A stretch of DNA of 64,000 nt. Origin: Blastococcus sp. TF02A-35 (GTDB lineage: Bacteria; Actinomycetota; Actinomycetes; Mycobacteriales; Geodermatophilaceae). The stretch is from the NCBI RefSeq assembly GCF_004571075.1, contig NZ_SPQP01000002.1:112168-176167 (forward strand). Reading direction: 5' to 3'. A program made the position numbers and the translations under genes. The notes beneath the pieces are model-generated. The model had not been told where the DNA came from. It saw only the letters and a program-made list of their open reading frames with translations, and made no database searches. Shown here piece after piece: positions 1 through 8,539 of the stretch; position 1 is the first letter of the stretch; every line of letters begins with the position of its first letter.

Positions 1-607
1 AGCGGTGCCAGAGGTCGGTGATCGTGAGGCCGCGCTTGCCCAGCTGGGTGCGGAGCACCGTCAGCGAGAGGCCGACGACCGCGGCCGGGTCGCCCTCCAC
101 GCGGCGGACGAACGGTGCGCCCAGCCCGTCGAGGGTGAACGCGCCCGCCACGGCCAGCGGCTCGCCGGTGGCCAGGTAGGCCTCGACCTCCGCCGGCGTG
201 GGCTCGGCGAAGTAGACGACGGTGGAGGCCACCGCGATGTCGCGGCCGACCACCACGCCGTCCTGCACGTCGAACAGCGCCTGGCCGGTGTGCAGCACGC
301 CGGACCGGCCGGCCATGCGCCGCCACCGGTCACGGGCCTCGGCGGCGTCGGCCGGCTTGCCCTGCGGCCTGCCGCCGAACTCCAGCAGCGAGTCGGCGCC
401 GATGACCAGGGCGTCGGTCTCCCGCTTGGCGACCTCGGCAGCCTTGGCCGAGGCCAGCAGCGCGACCTGCTCGGCGACCCGGGGCGCGGAGTAGGCCGAC
501 TCGTCGACCCCGCTCACGACGACCTCGGGGGCGAGCCCGGCCTGGCGCAGCAGCGAGAGGCGGGCGGGGGAGGCCGAGGCCAGCACGAGCCTGCGGTCCA
601 CGGTCAC
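1..607 (-). CDS. maf: Maf family nucleoside triphosphate pyrophosphatase (partial, C-terminus off window)
   Basis: Cytosolic house-cleaning pyrophosphatase of the Maf family, which hydrolyses modified or non-canonical dNTP/UTP to the monophosphate. The reading frame opens with the family signature LASASPARLSLLRQAG near residue 8, followed by GADSLLEF (Maf GADTVV region) and a GKP motif. About 202 codons are present and the frame runs off the left edge, so the last residues are missing. The GTG at 607 overlaps the accE stop by four bases, which suggests translational coupling. A second in-frame GTG lies at 601. The order accD5-accE-maf is the same as Rv3280-Rv3282 in M. tuberculosis. Recognition is secure; the substrate is not determined from sequence. 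Confidence 0.93.
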   Translation of the reverse strand, partial: MTVDRRLVLASASPARLSLLRQAGLAPEVVVSGVDESAYSAPRVAEQVALLASAKAAEVAKRETDALVIGADSLLEFGGRPQGKPADAAEARDRWRRMAGRSGVLHTGQALFDVQDGVVVGRDIAVASTVVYFAEPTPAEVEAYLATGEPLAVAGAFTLDGLGAPFVRRVEGDPAAVVGLSLTVLRTQLGKRGLTITDLWHR

Positions 608-828
608 TGGGCGAACCTCCCGGCGGCGCGCCAGCCACCGGGGCCGGCCTGGGCCGGCCGGCGGTGCGCGTCGGCGTAGGACGCCCACGCGCCGACCGGG
701 GTGGGCCGGCGGCGGGACCGGCGCTGCGACAGCGCCGCCACCACCACGGTGAGCGCGGCCAGCTCCTCGGCGCTGGGCTCGCCCTTGACCACCCGGAGGA
801 GCGGCCGCACCGGCTCCTGCTCGCTCAC
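604..828 (-). CDS. accE: Acyl-CoA carboxylase epsilon subunit
   Basis: Small 74-residue protein (begins [18 protein letters not shown], ends [11 protein letters not shown]) of the actinobacterial acyl-CoA carboxylase epsilon family, like AccE5. The known role of the family is to stabilise and activate the beta-alpha carboxylase complex. Recognisable features are the N-terminal [17 protein letters not shown] segment, an Arg-rich middle and a W-x-x-Y/Asp-rich end typical of the family. The GTG at 828 overlaps the accD5 TGA (GTGA), and the stop overlaps the maf start, so accD5-accE-maf looks like one coupled operon. The assignment rests on size, position and the N-terminal motif. Confidence 0.85.
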   Translation of the reverse strand: MSEQEPVRPLLRVVKGEPSAEELAALTVVVAALSQRRSRRRPTPVGAWASYADAHRRPAQAGPGGWRAAGRFAQ

Positions 829-2453
829 AGCGGGATGTTCCCGTGCTTCTTCGGCGGGAGCGTCTGCCGCTTGTTGGCCAGGACGCGCAGCGCCTTGGTG
901 ACCTGCACGCGGGTGTGCGACGGCGGGATGACGGCGTCGACGTAGCCGCGGTCGGCCGCGATGTAGGGGTTGGCCAGCGTGTCCTCGTACTCCGCGATCA
1001 GCTCCGCGCGACGGGACTCGGGGTCCTCGGCCGCGGCCAGCTCCTTGCGGTAGAGGATCCCGACCGCGCCCTGGGCGCCGACGACGGCGATCTGCGCGGT
1101 CGGCCACGCCAGGTTCACGTCGGCGCCGAGGTGCTTGGAGCCCATGACGTCGTAGGCGCCGCCGTAGGCCTTGCGGGTGATCACGGTGACCTTGGGGACG
1201 GTGGCCTCGGCGTAGGCGTAGATCAGCTTCGCGCCGCGGCGGATGATCCCCTCCCACTCCTGCGAGGTGCCCGGCAGGAAGCCCGGGACGTCGACGAAGG
1301 TGAGCACCGGGATGTTGAAGGCGTCGCAGGTGCGCACGAAGCGCGCGGCCTTCTCGCTGGCGTCGATGTCGAGCGTGCCGGCGAACTGGGTGGGCTGGTT
1401 GGCCACGACGCCGACCGGCCGGCCCTCGACCCGGCCGAAGCCGATCAGCAGGTTCGGCGCGAACAGCGGCTGCACCTCGAGGAACTCGCCGTCGTCGAGC
1501 ACGTGCTCGATGACCTGGTGCATGTCGTAGGGCGTGTTCGCCGAGTCCGGGATGAACGTGTCGAGCTCGAGGTCCTCCTCGGTCAGCGCGTCCGGCAGGA
1601 CGGTGTCGACCGGGGCCACCTCGACCGCGGGCAGCGGGTCGAGGTTGTTGCTCGGGAGGTAGGACAGCAGCGCCTTGACGTAGTCCAGCGCGTCGTTCTC
1701 GTCCTCGGCCAGGTAGTGGGCGACGCCGGACTTGGTGTTGTGCGTGCGCGCGCCGCCGAGCTCCTCGAGAGAGACGTCCTCGCCGGTCACGGTCTTCACG
1801 ACGTCGGGGCCGGTGATGAACATCTGGCTGGTCTTGTCGACCATGACGATGAAGTCGGTCAGGGCGGGGGAGTAGACGTGCCCACCGGCGGCCGGCCCCA
1901 TGACCAGCGAGATCTGCGGGATGACGCCGGAGGCGTGCACGTTGCGCTGGAAGATCTCGCCGTAGAGGCCGAGGGAGACCACGCCCTCCTGGATGCGGGC
2001 GCCACCGCCCTCGTTGATGCCGATGACCGGGCACCCGTTCTTGATGGCGAAGTCCTGGACCTTGACGATCTTCTCGCCGTAGACCTCGCCGAGGCTGCCG
2101 CCGAAGACGGTGACGTCCTGGCTGAAGATCGCGACCGGGCGGCCGTCGACGGTGCCGTACCCGGTCACCACGCCGTCGCCGAAGGGGCGCTTCTCGCCCA
2201 TCCCGAAGTTGGTGGACCGGTGCCGGGCGAACTCGTCGAACTCGGTGAATGAGCCCGGGTCCAGCAGCGCCTCGATGCGCTCGCGGGCGGTCATCTTCCC
2301 CGCGGCGTGCTGCTTCTCCACGGCGCGCTCGGAGCCTGCGTGCTGCGCCTCCTGCACCCGGCGCTCGAAGTCGGCAAGCTTGCCGGCGGTGGTGTGGATG
2401 TCCACGTCGTCGGGGACGGTCTCCCCGGCGCTCTCCAGTTCGGCGGCACTCAC
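825..2453 (-). CDS. accD5: Acyl-CoA (propionyl-CoA) carboxylase beta subunit
   Basis: Carboxyltransferase subunit that moves CO2 from biotin to acetyl- or propionyl-CoA, giving malonyl- or methylmalonyl-CoA. At 542 residues it has the normal length for the AccD5/PccB family. Visible features are two crotonase-like halves, the oxyanion-hole region [11 protein letters not shown] and the second-half motif [16 protein letters not shown]. The GTG at 2453 was chosen because GAGGA lies about six bases upstream and the protein then begins [10 protein letters not shown]; an upstream in-frame extension looks like leader. birA lies nearby on the other strand and would biotinylate the partner alpha subunit, which is not in this window. 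Substrate preference between acetyl- and propionyl-CoA cannot be fixed here. Confidence 0.95.
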   Translation of the reverse strand: MSAAELESAGETVPDDVDIHTTAGKLADFERRVQEAQHAGSERAVEKQHAAGKMTARERIEALLDPGSFTEFDEFARHRSTNFGMGEKRPFGDGVVTGYGTVDGRPVAIFSQDVTVFGGSLGEVYGEKIVKVQDFAIKNGCPVIGINEGGGARIQEGVVSLGLYGEIFQRNVHASGVIPQISLVMGPAAGGHVYSPALTDFIVMVDKTSQMFITGPDVVKTVTGEDVSLEELGGARTHNTKSGVAHYLAEDENDALDYVKALLSYLPSNNLDPLPAVEVAPVDTVLPDALTEEDLELDTFIPDSANTPYDMHQVIEHVLDDGEFLEVQPLFAPNLLIGFGRVEGRPVGVVANQPTQFAGTLDIDASEKAARFVRTCDAFNIPVLTFVDVPGFLPGTSQEWEGIIRRGAKLIYAYAEATVPKVTVITRKAYGGAYDVMGSKHLGADVNLAWPTAQIAVVGAQGAVGILYRKELAAAEDPESRRAELIAEYEDTLANPYIAADRGYVDAVIPPSHTRVQVTKALRVLANKRQTLPPKKHGNIPL

Positions 2454-2545
2454 GCGTCCTCGTTCTCCTCGCTGGCGCTCGTCGGCCGCCGGGGCGGCGC
2501 TGCTGTGCTCGGGCGTGACCTCGCAGAACGGGCCACGGGTTCCGT

Positions 2546-2551
2546 AGCGTA
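2546..2551 (-). promoter_or_regulatory. Candidate -10 box for accD5-accE-maf
   Basis: On the minus strand this reads TACGCT, about 90 bases upstream of the accD5 GTG. No good -35 is apparent. The rest of the 284-base divergent spacer (2454-2737) before the ubiA-like gene shows no other feature I can support. Confidence 0.25.
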
Positions 2552-2737
2552 GGGGAGCGCCCGGGGACCTTCCTGCCGGCGTCCCACCGTCCGCCCTGCT
2601 GGGGTGACGACGGCCACCCGGACGGGGGGAGGGCGGCTGTCGCATCGACCGGCGGACGTGCACCATCCCTGGGCGGAGCGGGCCGTCGTCGTCCCGGTCC
2701 GCCGCAGCGGCACGACCCCCGCGAGAGAGGCCTGAGG

Positions 2738-3706
2738 ATGTCCGACCCAGCGACGCCGGTACCCCCGGCGCGGCTCGTGGACCCGGGCGTGCGGGTGGCC
2801 CCGTCCGGCCCGCCGCCGGCGGGTGGGCCGCGGGGCTCGCTGCCCCGGGGCCTGGTGCGCGCCGTGCGTCCCCGCCAGTGGGTCAAGAACGTGCTGGTGC
2901 TCGCCGCGCCCCTGGCGGCCGGCCGCATCCTCGACCCGGACGTGCTGGGGCCGGCCCTGGTCGCCCTGGTGCTGTTCTGCCTGGCCTCGGGGGCGGTCTA
3001 CCTGGTCAACGACTGCGTGGACGTGGAGGAGGACCGCCGCCACCCCCGCAAGCGGCTGCGCCCCATCGCCTCCGGGCTGGTGCCGCGACCGCTGGCGCTG
3101 GCCCTCGCGGTGGTGCTGGCCGGTGCCGCCCTCGCCGGGGCCGCCGTCCTCACGCGGACCGGCCTGGTGTGGGTGCTGGCGGTCTACCTCGTGGTGCAGC
3201 TGGCCTACTGCCTCTGGCTGAAGAACCAGCCGGTGCTCGACCTCGCGGTGGTCGCCTCCGGGTTCCTCCTGCGCGGGGTCGCCGGCGGCGTGGCGGCCGG
3301 GCTGCCGCTGTCGCAGTGGTTCCTGCTGGTCGCCTCGTTCGGCTCGCTGTTCATGGTCGCCGGCAAGCGCTACTCCGAGCTGGTGGTGGTCGGCGACGGC
3401 GCCCAGACCCGCCGGACGCTGCAGGAGTACTCGGCGAGCTACCTGCGCTTCGTCTGGAGCCTCTCGGCCGGCGTGGCCTGCACCGCCTACAGCCTGTGGG
3501 CCTTCGAGATGGGGGAGACGCGGTCCGGGGTGCCCTGGCCGGCGCTGTCGATCGCGCCGTTCGTGCTTGGGATCCTGCGGTACGCCGTCGACGTCGACAA
3601 GGGCACCGCCGGCGCCCCCGAGGAGATCGTGATGCGCGACCGCGTGCTGCTGGTGCTCGCCCTGGTGTGGGCCGTCACCGTGGGGGCGGGCGTCTTCGGT
3701 GGCTGA
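2738..3706 (+). CDS. UbiA-family decaprenyl-phosphate phosphoribosyltransferase
   Basis: Polytopic UbiA-superfamily prenyltransferase (322 residues, about eight or nine hydrophobic segments). It is most like DPPR synthase (Rv3806c), which joins PRPP to decaprenyl phosphate as the first committed step to decaprenylphosphoryl-arabinose. The metal/pyrophosphate motif is clear: [19 protein letters not shown] around residues 91-109. A second polar loop includes GKRYSELV. The N-terminal 35 residues are Pro-rich and cytosolic. The ATG follows a GAGAGAGG stretch. Its stop overlaps the next gene by eight bases, and dprE1 and dprE2 follow directly, which strongly supports DPPR synthase over a quinone enzyme. 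Confidence 0.9.
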   Translation: MSDPATPVPPARLVDPGVRVAPSGPPPAGGPRGSLPRGLVRAVRPRQWVKNVLVLAAPLAAGRILDPDVLGPALVALVLFCLASGAVYLVNDCVDVEEDRRHPRKRLRPIASGLVPRPLALALAVVLAGAALAGAAVLTRTGLVWVLAVYLVVQLAYCLWLKNQPVLDLAVVASGFLLRGVAGGVAAGLPLSQWFLLVASFGSLFMVAGKRYSELVVVGDGAQTRRTLQEYSASYLRFVWSLSAGVACTAYSLWAFEMGETRSGVPWPALSIAPFVLGILRYAVDVDKGTAGAPEEIVMRDRVLLVLALVWAVTVGAGVFGG

Positions 3707-5063
3707 CCCGCGCACGGCCGAGGAGGTGCTCCTGACCGGCTGGGGCCGCACCGCGCCCACGCCGGCGAGGCTGGTCGCCGTTCACGGCCCGGAGGACGCC
3801 GCCGCCGTCCTCGCGGCGCGGACGCCCCGGGGCGTGGTGGCCCGCGGGCTGGCCCGGAGCTACAACGACGCCGCGCAGAACGCCGGCGGGCACGTCCTGG
3901 ACATGACCGCCGCCGACCGGGTGCTCGACGTCGACCTGGCCGCCGGTGAGGTCGAGGTCGAGGCCGGCATCTCCCTCGACCGGCTCATGAACCTCTTCGT
4001 GCCGATGGGCCTGTTCGTCCCGGTCACCCCGGGCACGCGGTACGTGACCGTCGGCGGCGCGGTCGCCGCCGACATCCACGGCAAGAACCACCACGTGGCC
4101 GGCACGTTCTCCGAGCACGTCGCGTGGCTGGACCTGCTCACCGCCGACGGCGAGGTCCGCCGCGTGGGGCCCGACCGCGACCCGGAGCTGTTCTGGGCGA
4201 CGGCGGGCGGGATGGGGCTGACCGGCGTGATCCTGCGGGCCCGCATCCGCATGAAGCCGGTCGAGTCCTCGCGCATCGTCGTCGACACCGACCGCACGCC
4301 CGACCTCGACTCGCTCATGTCGCTCATGGCGGGGACCGACCACCTCTACGACTACTCGGTGGCCTGGATCGACTGCGTGGCCCGCGGTGCGCGCATGGGG
4401 CGCTCGGTGCTCACGCGGGGCCGCTTCGCCCGGCGTGACGAGCTGGCGCCGGAGCAGCAGGCCGACCCGCTGCGGTACTCGGGCCGGGTCCGGCTCTCCG
4501 CGCCGGGCGTCTTCCCGCCCGGCCTGCTGAACCCGGCGACCGTCGCGGCGTTCAACGAGGTCTGGTACCGGAAGTCGCCGCGCCGGAAGCGGGACCAGCT
4601 GCAGACGATCGGTGCCTTCTTCCACCCGCTGGACGGCGTCGGCAGCTGGAACCGCGTCTACGGCCCCCGCGGCTTCGTGCAGTACCAGTTCGTCGTCCCC
4701 GACGGCCGCGAGGAGGCGATGCGCCGGGCGCTGGAGCGGATCAGCAGGTCCGGGCACGCCTCCTTCCTCGCCGTCCTCAAGCGGTTCGGCGAGGGCAACC
4801 CGGGGATGCTGTCCTTCCCCCTGCCCGGCTGGACGCTGGCACTGGACATCCCGGTGGTCAGCGGCCTGGCCGCCCTGCTCGACGAGCTCGACGAGCTGGT
4901 CGTCGGTGCGGGCGGGCGGGTCTACCTCGCCAAGGACCCGCGGGTGCGGCCCGAGGTGCTCGAGCAGATGTACCCCCGACTCGGGGCGTTCCGGGACGTG
5001 CGCCGGCGCGTGGACCCCGAGGGCGTCTTCACCTCAGACCTGGCCAGGAGGCTCTCCCTGTGA
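3699..5063 (+). CDS. dprE1: Decaprenylphosphoryl-beta-D-ribose oxidase DprE1
   Basis: FAD-dependent oxidase that converts decaprenylphosphoryl-ribose to the 2-keto intermediate; with DprE2 it completes epimerisation to the arabinose donor. It has 454 residues against 461 in M. tuberculosis. The FAD-binding half contains VTVGGAVAADIHGKNHHVAG (active-site GKNHH). The C-terminal half contains FPLPGWTLALDIP and the catalytic AKDPR lysine motif, and the protein ends DLARRLSL as in mycobacteria. The cysteine targeted by benzothiazinones (Cys387 in M. tuberculosis, GWNICVD) is alanine here (residue 381, codon 4839-4841). The GTG at 3699 overlaps the upstream gene by eight bases. Function is very likely. 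Confidence 0.94.
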   Translation: MADPRTAEEVLLTGWGRTAPTPARLVAVHGPEDAAAVLAARTPRGVVARGLARSYNDAAQNAGGHVLDMTAADRVLDVDLAAGEVEVEAGISLDRLMNLFVPMGLFVPVTPGTRYVTVGGAVAADIHGKNHHVAGTFSEHVAWLDLLTADGEVRRVGPDRDPELFWATAGGMGLTGVILRARIRMKPVESSRIVVDTDRTPDLDSLMSLMAGTDHLYDYSVAWIDCVARGARMGRSVLTRGRFARRDELAPEQQADPLRYSGRVRLSAPGVFPPGLLNPATVAAFNEVWYRKSPRRKRDQLQTIGAFFHPLDGVGSWNRVYGPRGFVQYQFVVPDGREEAMRRALERISRSGHASFLAVLKRFGEGNPGMLSFPLPGWTLALDIPVVSGLAALLDELDELVVGAGGRVYLAKDPRVRPEVLEQMYPRLGAFRDVRRRVDPEGVFTSDLARRLSL

Positions 5064-5815
5064 TCGACGCCCTCGGTTCCGTCGGCTCGCTGCTGCTCGT
5101 CGGCGGCACCTCGGACATCGCCGTCGCCACGGCGCACCGGTACCTGCGGGAGCGGCCGCTGCGCGTCGTCGTCGCCGCGCGCGACACCCCACGGCGCTCG
5201 GCCGTCGCCGAGGAGCTGCGGGCGGCCGGCGGCCGGGTGGAGGTCGTCGACTTCGACGCCGACGACCCGGGGTCGCCGGCCCGGGCGGTCGCCGAGGCCG
5301 CGGCCGGCGGTGACATCGACGTCGCGGTGGTCGCCTTCGGGCAGCTGGGGGACGCCGAGCAGTTGCGCACCGACGCGGCGGCCGCGGCCCACCTGGCGCA
5401 GGTCAACTACGTCGCCGCCGTCGCGGTCGGCACCGAGCTGGCCGGCCGGATGCGCACCCAGGGCCACGGCGAGATCGTGGCGCTGTCCTCCGTCGCCGGG
5501 GAGCGCGTCCGCAAGGCCAACTACGTCTACGGGTCGACCAAGGCCGGGATGGACGCCTTCTACTCCGGCCTCGGGGACTCGCTGGCCGGCAGCGGGGTCT
5601 CGGTGCTCGTCGTCCGGCCGGGCTTCGTCCGGTCGAAGATGACCGAGGGCATGCCGGACGCCCCGCTGGCCACCACGCCGGAGGCGGTGGCCGAGGCGAT
5701 CGTCGCCGGCGTCCGCGGCGGCCGGCACACGATCTGGGTGCCGGGGGCCATGCGCTGGGTGATGAGCGGGCTGCGGCACACGCCCCGGGCGATCTTCCGG
5801 CGCCTGCCCTTCTGA
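5060..5815 (+). CDS. dprE2: Decaprenylphosphoryl-D-2-keto-erythro-pentose reductase DprE2 (SDR)
   Basis: Short-chain dehydrogenase (251 residues) that reduces the 2-keto product of DprE1 to decaprenylphosphoryl-arabinose with NAD(P)H. The nucleotide-binding region is LLVGGTSDIAVATAHRYL, the catalytic serine lies in LSSVAGERVRKANYVYGSTKAG, and Tyr and Lys occur in YVYGSTKAG. The GTG at 5060 overlaps the dprE1 stop (GTGA). The C-terminus (MRWVMSGLRHTPRAIFRRLPF) ends in a basic hydrophobic tail as in DprE2, which may sit on the membrane. Assignment relies on the SDR motifs plus strict linkage to dprE1 and the UbiA gene. Confidence 0.92.
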   Translation: MIDALGSVGSLLLVGGTSDIAVATAHRYLRERPLRVVVAARDTPRRSAVAEELRAAGGRVEVVDFDADDPGSPARAVAEAAAGGDIDVAVVAFGQLGDAEQLRTDAAAAAHLAQVNYVAAVAVGTELAGRMRTQGHGEIVALSSVAGERVRKANYVYGSTKAGMDAFYSGLGDSLAGSGVSVLVVRPGFVRSKMTEGMPDAPLATTPEAVAEAIVAGVRGGRHTIWVPGAMRWVMSGLRHTPRAIFRRLPF

Positions 5816-5824
5816 GCCGCTGGC

Positions 5825-5830
5825 TACCGT
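5825..5830 (+). promoter_or_regulatory. Candidate -10 box (TACCGT) for birA, leaderless type
   Basis: TACCGT ends seven bases before the birA GTG, the spacing expected if transcription starts at or next to the start codon. No Shine-Dalgarno sequence lies between. Inference from spacing. Confidence 0.4.
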
Positions 5831-5837
5831 TCCTCCC

Positions 5838-6662
5838 GTGAGCGACCCCACCTCGCGCTGGTCGGACCTCGAGCGCCCCGCCCTCGACGCCGCCGCGCTG
5901 CAGTCCGCCCTGACCCGCGACAGCGCCCTGTGGCGCTCCGTCGAGGTGGTGGAGGAGATCGGCTCGACCAACGCCGCGCTCGCCGCCGCCGCGGCCGACG
6001 GCGCTCCCGAGGGCACCGTCCTGGTCGCCGAGCACCAGGTCACCGGGCGGGGCCGGCTCGACCGGGTGTGGACCTCGCCGCCCCGGGCCGGGGTGACCGT
6101 CTCGTTCCTGCTGCGTCCCGACGTGCCGGCCGCCCGGCGGGGCTGGCTGCCGCTGCTCACCGGCGTGGCGCTGGCCGAGTCGGTCCGCGACGTCACCGGC
6201 GTCCTGTCGACCGTGAAGTGGCCCAACGACCTGCTCGCCCGCGACGGCCGCAAGCTGGCCGGGATCCTCGCCGAGGCCGTGCCGGGGGGCGTGGTCGTCG
6301 GCGTCGGCCTCAACGTGTCGACCTCGGCCGCGGAGCTGCCGGAGACCGGGACGTCGCTGTCGGTGGTCACCGGTTCGACCGTCGACCGCGGGCCGGTGCT
6401 CCTCGGTCTCCTGCGGGCGGTCGAGCGGCGCTACCGCGGCTGGGTGGAGGCCCTGGGCGACCCCGTCGTCTCCGGGCTGGCCCGTGACTACCTGGCGTGG
6501 TCCTCGACCGTGGGCAGCACGGTCGAGGTGACGATGCCCGACGGGTCGGCGCTGACCGGCACGGCCCGGGCGGTCGACTGGGACGGGCGGCTGGTCCTGG
6601 ACACCCCCGAGGGCACCGTGGAGCTGGCCAGCGGCGACGTCCGGCACGTCCGGAGGGCGTGA
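5838..6662 (+). CDS. birA: Biotin--[acetyl-CoA-carboxylase] ligase
   Basis: Biotin protein ligase (274 residues) that makes biotinyl-AMP and loads biotin onto carboxylase carrier domains. Motifs seen in order: EIGSTNAALAAAA, the biotinyl-adenylate loop GRGRLDRVWTSP, the catalytic KWPNDLL, GRKLAGILAE and GVGLNVS. The C-terminal SH3-like domain ends GDVRHVRRA. There is no N-terminal helix-turn-helix repressor domain, so this is the monofunctional class. It lies close to accD5-accE, which encode subunits of a biotin-dependent carboxylase. Synteny matches Rv3279c. Confidence 0.95.
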   Translation: MSDPTSRWSDLERPALDAAALQSALTRDSALWRSVEVVEEIGSTNAALAAAAADGAPEGTVLVAEHQVTGRGRLDRVWTSPPRAGVTVSFLLRPDVPAARRGWLPLLTGVALAESVRDVTGVLSTVKWPNDLLARDGRKLAGILAEAVPGGVVVGVGLNVSTSAAELPETGTSLSVVTGSTVDRGPVLLGLLRAVERRYRGWVEALGDPVVSGLARDYLAWSSTVGSTVEVTMPDGSALTGTARAVDWDGRLVLDTPEGTVELASGDVRHVRRA

Positions 6663-6730
6663 GCGCGGCACGGAACGCGCCGGGGCCGCAGGTCGCCTGA
6701 TCGCGGGCCGGTCGGCGTCATCCTGGTGGG

Positions 6731-7312
6731 GTGCCGTACCCGGACAAGCTGCTCGCCGACGACGAAGAGGTCGTGCGGCACCTGCACCCCCACTGGCTGA
6801 CCCTCTTCTGGCCGGTGGTCCGGCTGCTGCTCGTGATCGGGGGCGCCTCGTTCGGGGCGGCGCTCGTGCCGCCCGGCCCCGAGCAGGGGCTGGTCCGGCT
6901 CGCGATCGTGGTCCTGAGCGCGCTGGTCCTGCTGGTCCTCGTCCTCGTCCCGGTGCTGCGCTGGCGCACCACCCACTACGTGGTCACCACGCACCGGCTG
7001 CTGTTCCGCGAGGGCATCCTCGCCCGGCGGGGACGCGACATCGGGCTCTCCCGGATCACCGACGTCTCCTTCACCCAGACGCTGTGGGAGCGGGTCATCC
7101 GGTCGGGCACGCTGACCATCGAGACCGCGGGCGACAGCGGCGCGACCGAGCTCCGGCAGATCCCCGACAGCGAGGGCGTCCAGCAGCTGGTCGCCTTCAT
7201 GATCGAGGAGGACGCCGACCGCCGGGCGGAGGAGGGCGCCGGGTACCTGCGCGGCGACGACGGCTACGGCCCGCCGCCCGGGGACGGCTGGCGGCCGACC
7301 GCCGTCCTGTGA
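6731..7312 (+). CDS. PH domain-containing membrane protein (bacterial PH, YdbS-like)
   Basis: 193-residue protein with two adjacent hydrophobic segments around residues 25-75 (LFWPVVRLLLVIGGASFG and VLSALVLLVLVLVPVL). A bacterial PH domain follows, starting at TTHYVVTTHRLLFREGILARRGRDIGL. The motif ITDVSFTQTLWERVIRSGTL is typical of the bPH2 family. Its position after birA matches Rv3278c of M. tuberculosis. The function of the family is not established. The start is GTG at 6731. Confidence 0.85.
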   Translation: MPYPDKLLADDEEVVRHLHPHWLTLFWPVVRLLLVIGGASFGAALVPPGPEQGLVRLAIVVLSALVLLVLVLVPVLRWRTTHYVVTTHRLLFREGILARRGRDIGLSRITDVSFTQTLWERVIRSGTLTIETAGDSGATELRQIPDSEGVQQLVAFMIEEDADRRAEEGAGYLRGDDGYGPPPGDGWRPTAVL

Positions 7313-7325
7313 CGCCGGAACCGGA

Positions 7326-7343
7326 TGTGACGGGTCCGTCACG
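7326..7343. promoter_or_regulatory. 18-bp dyad TGTGAC-N6-GTCACG upstream of sbcD
   Basis: The sequence TGTGACGGGTCCGTCACG lies about 35-50 bases before the putative sbcD -10 box, a usual operator position. The same dyad recurs at 23141 and 40490. The binding factor is unknown. Confidence 0.5.
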
Positions 7344-7376
7344 GCGCGCCTGAGCGGTTCTGTCGTACCCCCTCCT

Positions 7377-7382
7377 TACCTT
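7377..7382 (+). promoter_or_regulatory. Candidate -10 box (TACCTT) for sbcDC
   Basis: TACCTT (overlapping TTACCT) lies eight bases before the sbcD ATG with no ribosome-binding site between, suggesting a leaderless or nearly leaderless transcript. Confidence 0.35.
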
Positions 7383-7390
7383 CTGCGCTC

Positions 7391-8539
7391 ATGCGGCTGC
7401 TGCACACCTCCGACTGGCACATCGGTCGGACGCTGCACGGCACCGACCTGCTCGCCGAGCAGGAGCAGGTGCTCGGCGGCCTGGCCGCGGTGGTCGCGCA
7501 GGAGCGGGTCGACGTCGTCGTCGTGGCCGGCGACGTCTACGACCGGGCGGTGCCCTCGGCCGACGCCACGGCGGTGCTCGACCGGGTGGTCGGCAGGCTG
7601 CTGGCCACCGGGGCGCGGGTCGTGCTGACCCCCGGCAACCACGACTCCGCCCGGCGGCTCGGCACCTTCTCGGGGCTGCTGAGCGCAGCGGGCCTGCACG
7701 TGCGCGCGGCCACCCCGCGCCTCGACGAGCCGGTGCTGCTGGCCGACGAGCACGGCGACGTGGCGGTCTACGGCATCCCGTACCTGGAGCCGGAGGTGGC
7801 CAGGCACGAGCTCGGCATCCCCGGCGCCCGCGGGCACGAGGCGGTGCTGCGCGAGGCCATGGACCGGGTGCGCGCGGACCTCTTCCTCCGCCCGGGCGTC
7901 CGGTCGGTCGTGCTCGCGCACGCCTTCGTCGGCGGGGGCGTGGCCAGCGAGAGCGAGCGCGACATCTGCGTCGGCGGGGTCGACCTCGTGCCGGCCTCGG
8001 TGTTCGACGGCGTGGACTACGTGGCCCTCGGGCACCTGCACCGGCCGCAGACGCTCAGCCCCCGGATGCGCTACAGCGGCTCGCCGCTGGCCTACTCCTT
8101 CGGCGAGGCGGGGCAGCAGAAGCAGGCCTGGCTGGTCGAGCTGGACGCGGCGGGGCTGGCGGAGGTCCGCCCGGTCGAGCTGCCCACCCCCCGGCCGCTG
8201 ACCGTCCTCACCGGCCCCCTGGAGGAGCTGCTCGCCGACCCCGCCCACACCGAGGCCGAGCAGCACTTCGTCTCCGCCCGGCTCACCGACCCCGCCCGGC
8301 CGGCCGACCCCATGCGCCGGCTGCAGACCCGGTTCCCCCACTGCGTCCACCTGGACTGGACGGGCGCCGGCTCCGCGCAGGAGCAGGGCAGCTACCAGGA
8401 GCGGATGCGCGGGCGCAGCGCGCTGGACGTCGCGGGCGAGTTCGTCAGCCACGTGCGAGGGGTGCCGGCCACGCCGGCGGAGCGGGCGCTCCTGGCCCGC
8501 GCCCTAGGCGCGGCCGACCGCGAGGAGGCGGCCCGATGA
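7391..8539 (+). CDS. sbcD: Exonuclease subunit SbcD (Mre11-type nuclease)
   Basis: Metallophosphoesterase nuclease subunit (382 residues) of the SbcCD complex, which cleaves DNA hairpins and processes blocked double-strand ends. The metal motifs are intact: LLHTSDWHIGRTLHG at the N-terminus, VVAGDVYDRA, TPGNHDSARR and ALGHLHRPQ with SGSPLAYSFGE. The C-terminal capping region (MRRLQTRFPHCVHLDW) is typical. Its stop overlaps the sbcC start (ATGA), so the two subunits are probably translated together. Confidence 0.95.
   Translation: MRLLHTSDWHIGRTLHGTDLLAEQEQVLGGLAAVVAQERVDVVVVAGDVYDRAVPSADATAVLDRVVGRLLATGARVVLTPGNHDSARRLGTFSGLLSAAGLHVRAATPRLDEPVLLADEHGDVAVYGIPYLEPEVARHELGIPGARGHEAVLREAMDRVRADLFLRPGVRSVVLAHAFVGGGVASESERDICVGGVDLVPASVFDGVDYVALGHLHRPQTLSPRMRYSGSPLAYSFGEAGQQKQAWLVELDAAGLAEVRPVELPTPRPLTVLTGPLEELLADPAHTEAEQHFVSARLTDPARPADPMRRLQTRFPHCVHLDWTGAGSAQEQGSYQERMRGRSALDVAGEFVSHVRGVPATPAERALLARALGAADREEAAR

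Noticed and set aside
843..2252. Long plus-strand open frame within accD5
   Set aside because: Pure shadow of the carboxyltransferase gene with implausible composition ([16 protein letters not shown] low complexity).
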